DNA from: Ascaphus truei
Lineage: Eukaryota; Chordata; Amphibia; Anura; Ascaphidae
NCBI GenBank assembly: GCA_036426205.1
Contig: CM071570.1
Coordinates: forward strand, 70,591,426-70,655,425
Length of the DNA stretch: 64,000 nucleotides
Direction of reading: 5' to 3'
Part shown: piece after piece, positions 54,961 to 64,000 of the stretch
Layout of the letters: the number at the start of each line of letters is the position of its first letter
Numbering within the stretch: position 1 is the first letter of the stretch
Notes under the pieces: generated by a model
What the model was told of the DNA's origin: nothing
The model's database searches: none
The model's input: only the letters and a program-made list of their open reading frames with translations
Program-made: the position numbers and the translations under genes

Positions 54961-55850
54961 TTTAACCCTGACACTGCCTGCACTGACCAGCACTTACATG
55001 CCAGGGATAGAAAACACATGCAGAATTAGAGTACATATTTGCCTACTACAAAGGCTTTTCTACTGGGGAACTTAAGCATAGAGGAAAAGCGTTTATTAAG
55101 GCTCCTGAGGGGAAAGGGTACTGCAGGCCTGAGAGGCTATAATGACTGGCATAGAATTGTGATAGGGTAGCTGCTTCACAGCCCAAGTAAAGCAGTAAGG
55201 GTGTGAATGCCAATACCAGTTGAGCGGTCCGGTTGCTCTAGCACTCTTCCTTTGTGCTGGATGAGAGTTTGTGTATTGAGCAGTAGTACTTCCCACTTTA
55301 ATTAGGGTTTAAAAAGAGTTCAGAGAGGTGAACATGCAAGCAAAGCATGAGTATTTCAAAGCACAAAGATCTATGCAGTATCATGACGTATGCTGAAGAA
55401 GGAGCCAAAGGGATTTTACAGAGAGTGGACAGGGGCAATTAAGCAGGATTGGGTGGGGTGACAAAAGGTCACAACAACAAATACTGATGAACAGGCCACC
55501 CAGGCCCCAGCACATTAATTATAATAAGGTTTCTAGGGGTACAATTACTAGCTGTCCGTCCATTATTTGGCCAGTTTTTATTAATATAATTTACATGCTT
55601 TATTTGTTTGTTTTTTGGATGCTTTTAATAAGCTGACTTTTATGTATGAGTAGGAGTGCGAGTGCACCGTACATGTCTTCTCTCTGCACACACATATATT
55701 TCTGTGGTCCTTCAAGACCCTTTGTTGACCAGCATCAATCAGCGGATAAATGTGTTTACAGGTGGTAAATGTAAACAAAAATGGTTTTCTTTGCGAGGGA
55801 ATATTGCTGCACGGTAATAAGAATTATTGCAAGATGGGAGGGAGACAATA
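54961..55850. other. No gene seen
   Basis: Unrecognised sequence without coding motifs or clear termini. Confidence 0.45.
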
Positions 55851-56182
55851 CAGGCATACCCCACATTAACGTACGCAATGGGACCGGAGCATGTATGTAA
55901 AGCGAAAATGTACTTAAAGTGAAGCACTACCTTTTTCCCACTTATCGATGCATGTACTGTACTGCAATCGTTATATACGTGCATAACTGATGTAAATAAG
56001 GCATTTGTAACAGGCTCTATAGTCTCTCTGCTTGCGCACAGCTTCGGTACAGGTAGGGAGCCAGTATCGCTGTTCAGGACGTGCTTACTGGCGCATGCGT
56101 GAGCTGCCGTTTGCCTATTGAGCGAGATGTACTTACTCGCGAGTGTACTTAAAGTGAGTGTACTTAAACCGGGGTATGCCTG
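55851..56182 (+). mobile_element. 332-bp MITE, TA-flanked (copy 1)
   Basis: The ends CAGGCATACCCC and GGGGTATGCCTG are perfect 12-bp inverted repeats, flanked by TA at 55849-55850 and 56183-56184. Words such as GTACTTAAAGTGAAGCA and GTACTTAAAGTGAGTGTACT form subterminal repeats. The TA target suggests a Tc1/mariner-type source; no transposase is present. Confidence 0.85.
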
Positions 56183-56209
56183 TATAGAATAAATTATTCA
56201 ATAAGGTAG

Positions 56210-57309
56210 TGTAGCCCTTGTTCCCCCGTACCAGGGACAGAACTACTAATGCTGCTATTACCTGTTTGGAAACCAGGAGGCCTGAGCCTCCGCCGCTGGG
56301 AGCCTGGAGGGATTCTGGTTCATCTCGGTGCAGCGCTACCACCTGCAATGGTTCCCAACATGGTGGGATAAGCCCCTTACAGGAACAATAACAATAATAC
56401 ATACAGAGGTGTATAATAACAACCTTTACTGAACACACTATAACAGTACAGTACTCTATACCTCACAGTATAATAGGCTCAGCCCCGTACCACCAATGAG
56501 TGTCCCCAAAGTACATAGGGTGCTTGGAACCAATACACTGATGTCCTTTTACCCCAATGTCAGGACCCACCCAAATATGTAGGAGATAGCGCTATCCCGT
56601 GAAGTATTGGTGCACTTAGTTGGGTACCTGCCCGGGGCTCCAGAACCTGGGTATGCAGATTAACAAGGGAATCCATCTGATCCAACGTTGTCGTTGTCCG
56701 CTATGGTGTCTGCCTCCACGTGGGGTGAATTCCGGCGTGGATAATATCACCATACAGTGTCTATTACAATAGAGATGGTCTGGTCCTAGACCACAGGCCT
56801 CAATCACCATGCAGCATCTTTACTGTGTCCCTGACACTAGACAGTAAATGGGGAAGCATCCCTATCTAAGGGGCTTCCCTGCAGCAACCACAAGCTACTG
56901 TGAGTCAGGGCCTAGCTGGGGCATAAGGGGGGAATATACTAGGCCTAGTCTCAGAGCCACTGGCTCTGAGACACTACCTGCTTGATCCAGCTCCCTCTTC
57001 CGACTGGCATGGTCTCCTGGGTGTACCAAATGTATCCTTTCCTCGAAGCCGGGTATCCTGCAGCCCTATTGGCTGTATTTCCACATGCGGGGTGCAGCCC
57101 CGAGGCGGTTGGGACTTGTAGTTCCCCTGCTGAGCTTTTGGGTGTAATGACCACTGCTACAGAACCTCTTGCGCATGTGCGGGTGTAGCAAGATGCTCCT
57201 GCTCCATGCACTGCAGAAACCTCCCGACACCACCCGCAATCCCCACCGAGGCCATCTCGGCAGCCGTCCCCCTCACGCAGCCTGGCGATAAGAGGGGGAC
57301 CTGCCTACA
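56210..57309 (-). mobile_element. Solo LTR with 4-bp target duplication
   Basis: On the minus strand it begins TGTAGGCAGGTCCCCC and ends GGGGGAACAAGGGCTACA, 1100 bp with TG...CA ends. The direct repeat GTAG flanks it (56206-56209 and 57310-57313), as expected for Ty3/gypsy integration. Its end resembles that of the 29659 LTR. An AGTAAA polyadenylation-like signal lies at about 56423. The internal palindrome GTCTCAGAGCCA...TGGCTCTGAGAC is at 56949-56975. No internal region accompanies it, so it arose by LTR-LTR recombination. Confidence 0.7.
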
Positions 57310-57313
57310 GTAG

Positions 57314-59463
57314 CATTAGAACAAGCTGTTAACATAATAAAGCAAGCTAGACGGGGAACTAATTATTATGGCCTGCCTGAACAGTTGGTAGTTGAAAGTC
57401 ACTGTGTGTGAAAGTCTGTTATAAAGTCCTATATTTGTAAAGGGAAGCAACATTTTATACAGTTGATAAAGATAATGTTAGAAATGCTGGGGAAATCAGA
57501 ATGCTGGTGTGAGATCTGTAGGTATAATTAGGTGGTGTTGGCGACATATTTAGCCAGTCTATCCAATGCGATACTGTATATTTTTATAAAACCAAAACAT
57601 TTAAATAAATGTGTCTGTTGTATGGGGTTCTAACAAATAAGTGAATGCTATTTTAAGGGAGCTAGGACTAGTTGTATGTACTGGAACATCATAGTATGAA
57701 AACGACCTTACTTTGTAAAAAATTGCAAAGCACCGGTAAGCTTTATCATTTTCAGGGCACTGAAAGCAACCTGGGAATGGCATGTTCTCATGATACAGGG
57801 ATCTTCACTTCCTGTTTCATTAAAATCTATAGATATCAGTATATTTTAGGAACAATAGATTTCCCAGTGGGTGGTGGGGGTTGAATAGGTCATCTAGGCC
57901 AGTAAGTGAAATTGATGGGATTTTAATGTGGGTTTATAGGGAGGCGTTCTTTAATCTGGGACAGGAGCATAGGACATAAGGGTGTCCTCCCAGGCAGCTT
58001 TCGTTTCGGGACTGATTGATCTCACTTGGTCAGATACGACGGCGAGCAACAATTACTGGGGCTGATAATCAACCTGTTGGGCCCTAAAGCTGAGCTGTTC
58101 AGATTATTCCAGTTATGTTACTGTTGAATAAAGCGGTTCTCAACCCTTGGAATAATTGAGTTTGTAAGCATTGTCGTAAAACAGGATGATGGGAGTCAGA
58201 GTTTTTTTTTTTTACTGAGTTGGATGTCATTTTGGTACATGTTAAGGGTGACACTGAATGGAATAGGGTCTGATGTACATCATACACACAACATATTAAT
58301 ATTTCTCATCTGCCATTCATTTTAGCATACCATGTATATGGGTTGGGGGAGTGTGGCAGGGTAATAGCCATATTGATGACAGGCACTTGCAGTCGTTGGG
58401 TCATAGTACAACCAATTTGTATGGTTAAAATTGTGGTTTCAGGATGCATTTCTATACTTCATGATATTTAGAAGATCAGTGCTATCTGGTATCAACTGTT
58501 TCTAAGGACTGCCTGGAAATGTCAGTGTTTACAGTGAAAAGTCCTGACATCATTTAGTTCTGCTAAATTAGAAACAGTATTTTGGTATAGCCCAGTTAGC
58601 TTAGATTAGTTGAAGTTAAAGAGCTGGGTAGGTTAATTTGGACCCAGTTTGTTATGTACAAGTTGGCAAATAGTTTGGTTTGTGAGACAGTGTTACCATC
58701 TAATCGGTGGATTAGCGAATTACTCAGCAGCCAGGTAAAAAGTATTTTGATGTTCAATTAAATATACCTATCATTTAGGTGGAGCTTGTTGTAGGGTGAG
58801 AGCTTATTGAAAGAATTCAACAATACATTGGAGGATGTAGTATGTGATTGTTTAGGTTGCACAACAAAGTATACATAATTAAGTACTTCAGTTTATCTGA
58901 TAACCTCTATTATTTCTTGATTTGGTGAATTTAACAGACAAGTTTTTGTGAAATTATGAGAGCAATCAAGTGCAGTACAACAGTGACAGGCGTGTGATTT
59001 TCTGTAGTAAGGGGTTGTTGGAGGACATTATTTATTTGGTGAGGGACAAGCCCAATTGAATGTATTTAATGGGTCCTCTGGTGGCTGAAGGACCTTGCCA
59101 GAGGAATGAACCGGAAACCAGTTCAGTGGGGAAAAATTGAGTCTCTCCCCTGCTGCTATTTGATGGATTAATTGGGAGAGTCGCTACTACTACCCATGCT
59201 ATGTACTGTAACTTGGTGTGGTAGTGACCGCTCATGATGGGAGATTCGGCACTACAGCTCAATGGTGAGTGGCAGGACATGAGGATGCCCTCTGATGGAG
59301 GGAGAGGCACTGCTACAGCTCATTGGTGGCAAGTAGAGGCTGTGTTAATAGTCTATGGTGAGTGGCAGGTTGTGGTTGTGTCCTCTCAGGGAATGTTGCT
59401 TATGGAAGTTGGATTGCCCTACCAAGCTGGTATGGTGGATGGCCGGAGTACAAGTTTGTCTGG

Positions 59464-59503
<40 letters not shown>

Positions 59504-61732
59504 TGGCAAGGTCCTCTTAATTTATGTATAAGATTGTGAATAAAATGCTGTGGCCCTTTTCACGCACAATTGTGTCTTGGTGTTTTGTGTAGGAGTGAAA
59601 GACCGGGAGGTGTGTGATGGGCACAATGCAAAGGGAAAATTGAGGATTCCACCAGTCATGGATCATGAGTTTGTTAACATTTATATATCAACGTACCTTG
59701 CCCTGATTATGCCTTGAGGTGGGTAGTAGCTATATGTAGTTATAAAATATGTTAATTGTATTTTGATACAGCAATCTCTGCACTTTCTGTCATTTCTTTT
59801 TATGTTTTGCGCCGCCTGGTAGCATAAAGTAACATATCTGAGAAACTCAAATATATGAAATTTGATAAACATAATTCTGATGTAGCGGTAGCTCATGAAA
59901 ATGGAGTTGTAGCTCAAAGTTATTAATTGGGAGCAATTGTCAGTTTTTGACATGTAAATAAAGACCCCAATTTAGAGTTGGCCAAAAAAAGTCACAAAAG
60001 ACAATTTGAGTGGGAGTTGTTAATATAAAGAGGCAACAGGTGGAGCAGAGGCATGCCTATTTCTAATTTATTTAAATGAGCTCAACATGGCTATACACAC
60101 AGTAAATAACACCTATTTTGTTTTAGCATCCAACATACAGCTGGGTTAAGGGCAGTTGTTAATTTAAGATTTTTTGTTTACTTATGTACCCATGGAGACC
60201 AGTTTCTAATCAGACTACAATAAGAACCCAGAATTTTAAATATACGTTTTCTGGAGTCATGCCTGTAATTGCCTTTGTGTAGACGTTTCCTGAAAACGCT
60301 TACTATTCTTAAGAATAGACCCCGGAAAAGAAGGAAAAGAATTCGTAGTGCTAGAGTTAATGTATTTGGCATGCTAGATAATAAGGTACTCACATCAACA
60401 AAAAATTTTTGGCACTAATTCATGCTGGTACAGAGTCTAATATACATGTTAGAATAGCTAAGCAAGGCCAGAGCACCTGGGAGAGGGCAATATAACTTCC
60501 TGCCATGGGTGTGGGGGTTGGGTCCCATGTGGTTAGGTGAAGTCAAGTGAGGGAAGGGGTTAAATGGGGAATAGGAGGCTATATTAGTTGGGGGTTAGGG
60601 GTAATCTTACCTCTTGGCTTCTGAAACAGTGGAAAGTCACCTCCACCCTCACTGCTCCAGTGTTGGTAAGTGGTGGTTATTTTTGGGCCGCTGGGAGGTG
60701 TAAAATGGGGAAGGACCCTGTTGAAGTTTTTGGGGAGGTGGAGTGTTCCACCAATAGTTAATTTTGGGGAAGGTGTTGTCACACTTTGCTTGGGCAGCCG
60801 GTAGGGGAGTGACATTCTATTTTATTTGTGTGTTTGAGCCAAGTGGCCTTGCCGGTTAACGGAAAATAGAGGTGCAAGCCGGGGATATGTCCCAGGCTCT
60901 ATATTGTTTATTGACCGAGCAACTTTGCTGGCTATCTTAGTCTTTAAAGTTGCAGACCAAGCAATAACTTAAGTGTTTTTTTTAAATAAATTAGTTCTGT
61001 ACTATGAGAAAATACTTGTAGCATTTTCTTTTTAAAACAACGCTAAATAGCTTTTTTAATGTATAATAATTTAATGAGCATTTTTTGTTTCTATAGCAAC
61101 CATTTACAAAGTCACATCCCCTCCCTCTTCTGAAACGGGCTCTGGCACACCTCTTTTTGAGCCCTGCCCTCTCTCTAGCAGTGCACTAATTGTATCTAGT
61201 GACTGCCTGGTCACATGATCTTCCCCACATAACTTTGAATCTTTGGTCCTCAACTGTGAAGAAAAGAACCCCAAATGACATAGCACTCTCTCACTATAAA
61301 GGATGATTTGTGAATGATTTAAAAACAATTTTAATGTGAACCAACAATAAAATTCAGGGCTTTAAAATAAACAATTAGATAGCGAATTGTGAATCCAATT
61401 GGGGTGTTGTGGTCCCTGATGCGAAACAATGCTTGATGCAGTGTAATAAATGTATCACTGTGCATTGCTGTTGTCTATATGAAATCAACTACCAGGGAAT
61501 GGTGTAAGGGGGAATGGTGATAAAAACCATGATAAAATGCCAACAGCTGGCCAGAGTATCTAATAGGTGCACACTAGATGACAAGTGAATGCAGTGTACT
61601 GTGGATTAGATAATGACCACAGTGTATGTATAGAGATCTGAAAGATCAGTAATTACAATTGAGCCAGTATAAACAAGCAAATTGGCAGAGATCTAGAGTG
61701 TAGATAATTGCCTGTGCTGTGACTTAGATATT
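57314..61732. other. Long stretch with no gene recognised
   Basis: AT-rich or mixed sequence with a (TA)n tract at 59467-59501. AATAAA signals at 58123 (TTGAATAAAGCGGTTCTCAA) and about 59539 (GAATAAAATGCTGTGGCCC) have the look of retroelement 3' ends, but I could not place an element around them. The longer frames, 59234-59539 and 60579-60815, have no recognisable domain. Confidence 0.4.
59467..59501. repeat. (TA)n microsatellite
   Basis: A pure TA run of about 17 units. Confidence 0.95.
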
Positions 61733-61734
61733 TA

Positions 61735-62102
61735 CAGATGCAGCGGCCATTATTCGAACAAATCACAGAGCCGTTTTCGTGTGCGCTTCTGTACTCCACG
61801 CGGCATTAACGCGGTCAATCGCCCCAGGCACACGTGTTTATCGCGGTTGCTTTGTTTGAATTTCATGGATTGTGTGCAATTAAATGCAATGAAATGAATT
61901 AATTGTAGTATGTACAGAACTGTGCTACTGTGCTACTGTGTCATTTTCAGGTGTTTAAAAACCAGAACACTAAAATGCCATTTTATGCACTCGCTTGCAC
62001 TCGCGTCTTAATGCGCTATGGTTGGAAGAAATCCCATGCCATGACATGGGTATTCCGAGGTATACAACGCGTGAAGTGTTTGAATAATGGCCGCTGCATC
62101 TG
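61735..62102. mobile_element. 368-bp MITE, TA-flanked
   Basis: CAGATGCAGCGGCCATTATT at the left faces AATAATGGCCGCTGCATCTG at the right; the inverted repeats are perfect over 20 bp. TA flanks both sides (61733-61734, 62103-62104). The interior has AACGCG and GCACTCGC words and no credible gene. One end of a related element appears at 63452. Confidence 0.85.
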
Positions 62103-62983
62103 TAAGAACTTAAAAGGTAAATAAAATCACTTAAGAACCATGAACAGTTGTGTCAGCAGGGATCTTGGATAATCAGATCTGTGGAGACACTTGGTACTCA
62201 GAGAAATAAACAGCTGTGTAGTGAGTGGGGCAATGTTGAGACTCCTCTCTGCATGAGCAAGTAGACCTCAACTTCACGGCAGCTCGTGTTAGTCGAGACA
62301 CGAAAGTTTTCCTGTAACGGGAGCCCACCACAAACAGGACGGTACCGCAAGGCTGAGGTGGGGATGTTTGAATACACCAACCAACAACCATGCAATTCGG
62401 AAGTGAACGGAGTGGTACATGCGAATGCTAACATTGAGGGTCTCTGCTACATGCGGGTTAAAGCAGAACGCTAAAGGGGTTACCGTCTCGGGGACCCGCG
62501 GGGACCATCTGGAGGCCCACGGCGCCTAGTGGGGACCACCCGAGGGCCCCCAGACTCACGTCACGTGTCTTTCATGAATCCTACAAGCTACAGTAGCACA
62601 GTGCCACCAAGCAACCCTATACGTTTCGCTGTGTTGAGCTTCGACAGGGATTTTAATGCGACTGCTATTTTGTGATTATGCCAGAGCTCTAAATTGGGAA
62701 AAAATTATCTTATATTTTATTGTTTCCTTGGTCCAAAATTAGTACAGGTCATGGGCAAAAATGCTCAAGATCTATCAAAGAAAGAGAATTCTATTGAAAA
62801 CAATGGTATTTATTTTCCTTTGAACATGTCCAATTTTATACCCTGTAATTCCAAATTTTTGGCCTATTTATCCATTATCCTGGCTGTAAAGCAGCAGCAT
62901 TCTTGGTACAACGACCTTGCTCCAGATTTAAAAAGTAAAAGAAATCCAATGTAAAGCAATGGAATTTTTCCATTTGATAAATA
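62103..62983. other. Unrecognised sequence with a GC-rich repeat scrap
   Basis: GGGGACCCGCGGGGACCATC at about 62490 and the following GGCGCCTAGTGGGGACCACC resemble the GC-rich block at 1390-1440. The 62286-62474 frame shows no domain. A hairpin motif (copy 8) lies on the minus strand at 62615-62650: CCTGTCGAA, GCT, CAACAC, AGC, GAAACG. Confidence 0.45.
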
Positions 62984-63315
62984 AAGGCATACCCGGTTTA
63001 AGGAACCTCACTTTAAGTACACTCGCGAGTAAGGACATATCACCCAATAGGCAAATGGCAGCTCATACATGCACCTGTCAGCGCGTCCTGAGCAGCAATA
63101 CCAGCTCCCTACTTGTACCGAAGCTGTGCGCAAGCGGGGAGACTATAGAGCCTGTTACAAATGTATTATTTACATCAGTTATGCACGTATATGATGATTG
63201 CAGTACAGTACATGCATCGATTTGTGGAAAAAAAGCTAATGCTGCAATTTAAGTATATTTTCGCTTTACATACATGCTCTGGACCCATTGCGTACGTTGA
63301 TGCGGGGTATGCCTT
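62984..63315 (-). mobile_element. 332-bp MITE (copy 2, inverted)
   Basis: Same family and same length as 55851-56182, in opposite orientation. The ends are AAGGCATACCC and GGGGTATGCCTT with TA flanks (62982-62983, 63316-63317). Internal blocks such as AGTACACTCGCGAGTAAG and CTTTACATACATGCTCTGG align with copy 1 reversed. Confidence 0.85.
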
Positions 63316-63450
63316 TATGCTGCAGTTTTATTTGCTCTGGTTTTGTATCTGGGAAATGTTTCATTAGTTGATAGTTTTTAGATGCACTGTTTGATGATTG
63401 CAGCAAAAATAATGCAGAATGGGAAATTTGTTTACTTGATTTATATCATA

Positions 63451-63510
63451 CAGATGCAGCGGCACTTTATCGAACAAATCTCAAAATGGATTTTGGTATT
63501 AATTCTGGTA
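63451..63510. repeat. One end of the 368-bp MITE family
   Basis: ACAGATGCAGCGGCACTTTA followed by TCGAACAAATC parallels the left end at 61734. No opposite terminus is found before the window ends. Confidence 0.55.
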
Positions 63511-64000
63511 GTGGGGAGTGTTGGGAGAGAAACAGAGCCAGAGAGACTGGAACACGTGGGGTTCGTGGAACAGCGGGAGAAGACGTTGGCAAACGCACAG
63601 ATCCTATCCACTTTGAAGTAGGCATTTGATATTGTGTTCTACAGGGTACAAGATTTTGGAATTTGCATACTGCACTATGGTGTGTTTTCCTCTCCTCTGG
63701 TGTATTAGATATTAGGATATAACATCGCTGAGGAGAACAGCACCGGAGCAGTACTTTTATATGGAAAATATCCAGACTTTTAGCAACTGTGGATATCTAT
63801 TGGACTCTTGTCAACTTTAGTGGTAATCCATTCTGTTGTCTGTCCATACCATGCGCTGAGGATTTCATTTGTGTATGGTGTTATGTCTGTAATAGACGCA
63901 CAGTAAGAGAGAGGCTGAATCAATCACTCTAACTGCGCGCTTCTCACAGGTGATCGCAGGGGTTTTATTTAATTTTAAACATTACAGTAATGGAACATCA
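63511..64000. other. No gene recognised
   Basis: A short frame (63382-63621) ending in a Glu/Arg-rich stretch has no recognisable domain. The rest is unassigned. Confidence 0.4.

Overview
The window looks like repeat-rich vertebrate intergenic DNA, most likely from an anuran amphibian. I see no intact host gene, tRNA or rRNA. The organism call is an inference from the mix of elements: a near full-length CR1 LINE with the tetrapod-type 3' end, a second LINE of the CR1/L2 group in at least five pieces, Penelope-like elements (PLEs) with GIY-YIG endonucleases, Ty3/gypsy including a chromodomain integrase, DIRS/Ngaro-type relics with an SGNH hydrolase, an L1/Tx1-type tail, a hAT relic, many MITEs and long CA, TA and GAT microsatellites.

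Layout. 1-3.2 kb: palindromic elements and a palindrome-rich repeat family. 3.2-5.4 kb: a 2.16-kb insertion with inverted arms and a 16-bp target duplication. 5.4-8.4 kb: mostly featureless, with a DIRS-type RNase H relic. 8.45-12.55 kb: a LINE (called LINE-A here) whose 2A-like coding segment is split by a 761-bp DNA transposon. 13.2-14.5 kb: gypsy integrase remains, a chromodomain and an LTR. 15.5-18.2 kb: LTR, L1 and LINE tails and a PLE-like 3' region. 18.2-21.1 kb: AT-rich, nothing recognised. 21.1-24.9 kb: Harbinger-like MITE, large palindromes and a second copy of the palindrome family. 24.96-27.4 kb: an LTR followed by an intronless, broken myosin-heavy-chain rod sequence. 27.6-28.4 kb: hAT tip and PLE relic. 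29.6-31.4 kb: LTR-like region and DIRS/SGNH relic. 33.1-37.2 kb: LINE-A remnant split by a 613-bp foldback insertion, then a PLE 3' half. 37.25-41.98 kb: CR1 on the minus strand. 42.1-43.9 kb: two LINE-A pieces tail to tail. 45-48 kb: hairpins, a DNA transposon and the palindrome family. 48.46-50.79 kb: a PLE with a long open frame, flanked by a 197-bp near-identical direct repeat. 51.5-57.3 kb: hAT relic, LTRs, a (CA)n tract and a MITE. 57.3-64 kb: mostly unrecognised, with two more MITEs.

Working together. No operon or host pathway is visible. The linkage is evolutionary: elements nested in elements. The most informative recurrent signal is a short hairpin, CYTGARRAA-stem-GAAACG, at eight sites on both strands. 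Its stem bases change but keep pairing, and two copies lie in the 3' regions of PLE open frames, which suggests an RNA structure related to the hammerhead-type motifs known from PLEs. Other points of interest are the 2A-like motif in LINE-A, the very long apparent target duplication around a PLE, two insertions with inverted arms and 16-bp target duplications, and a myosin rod segment next to an LTR.
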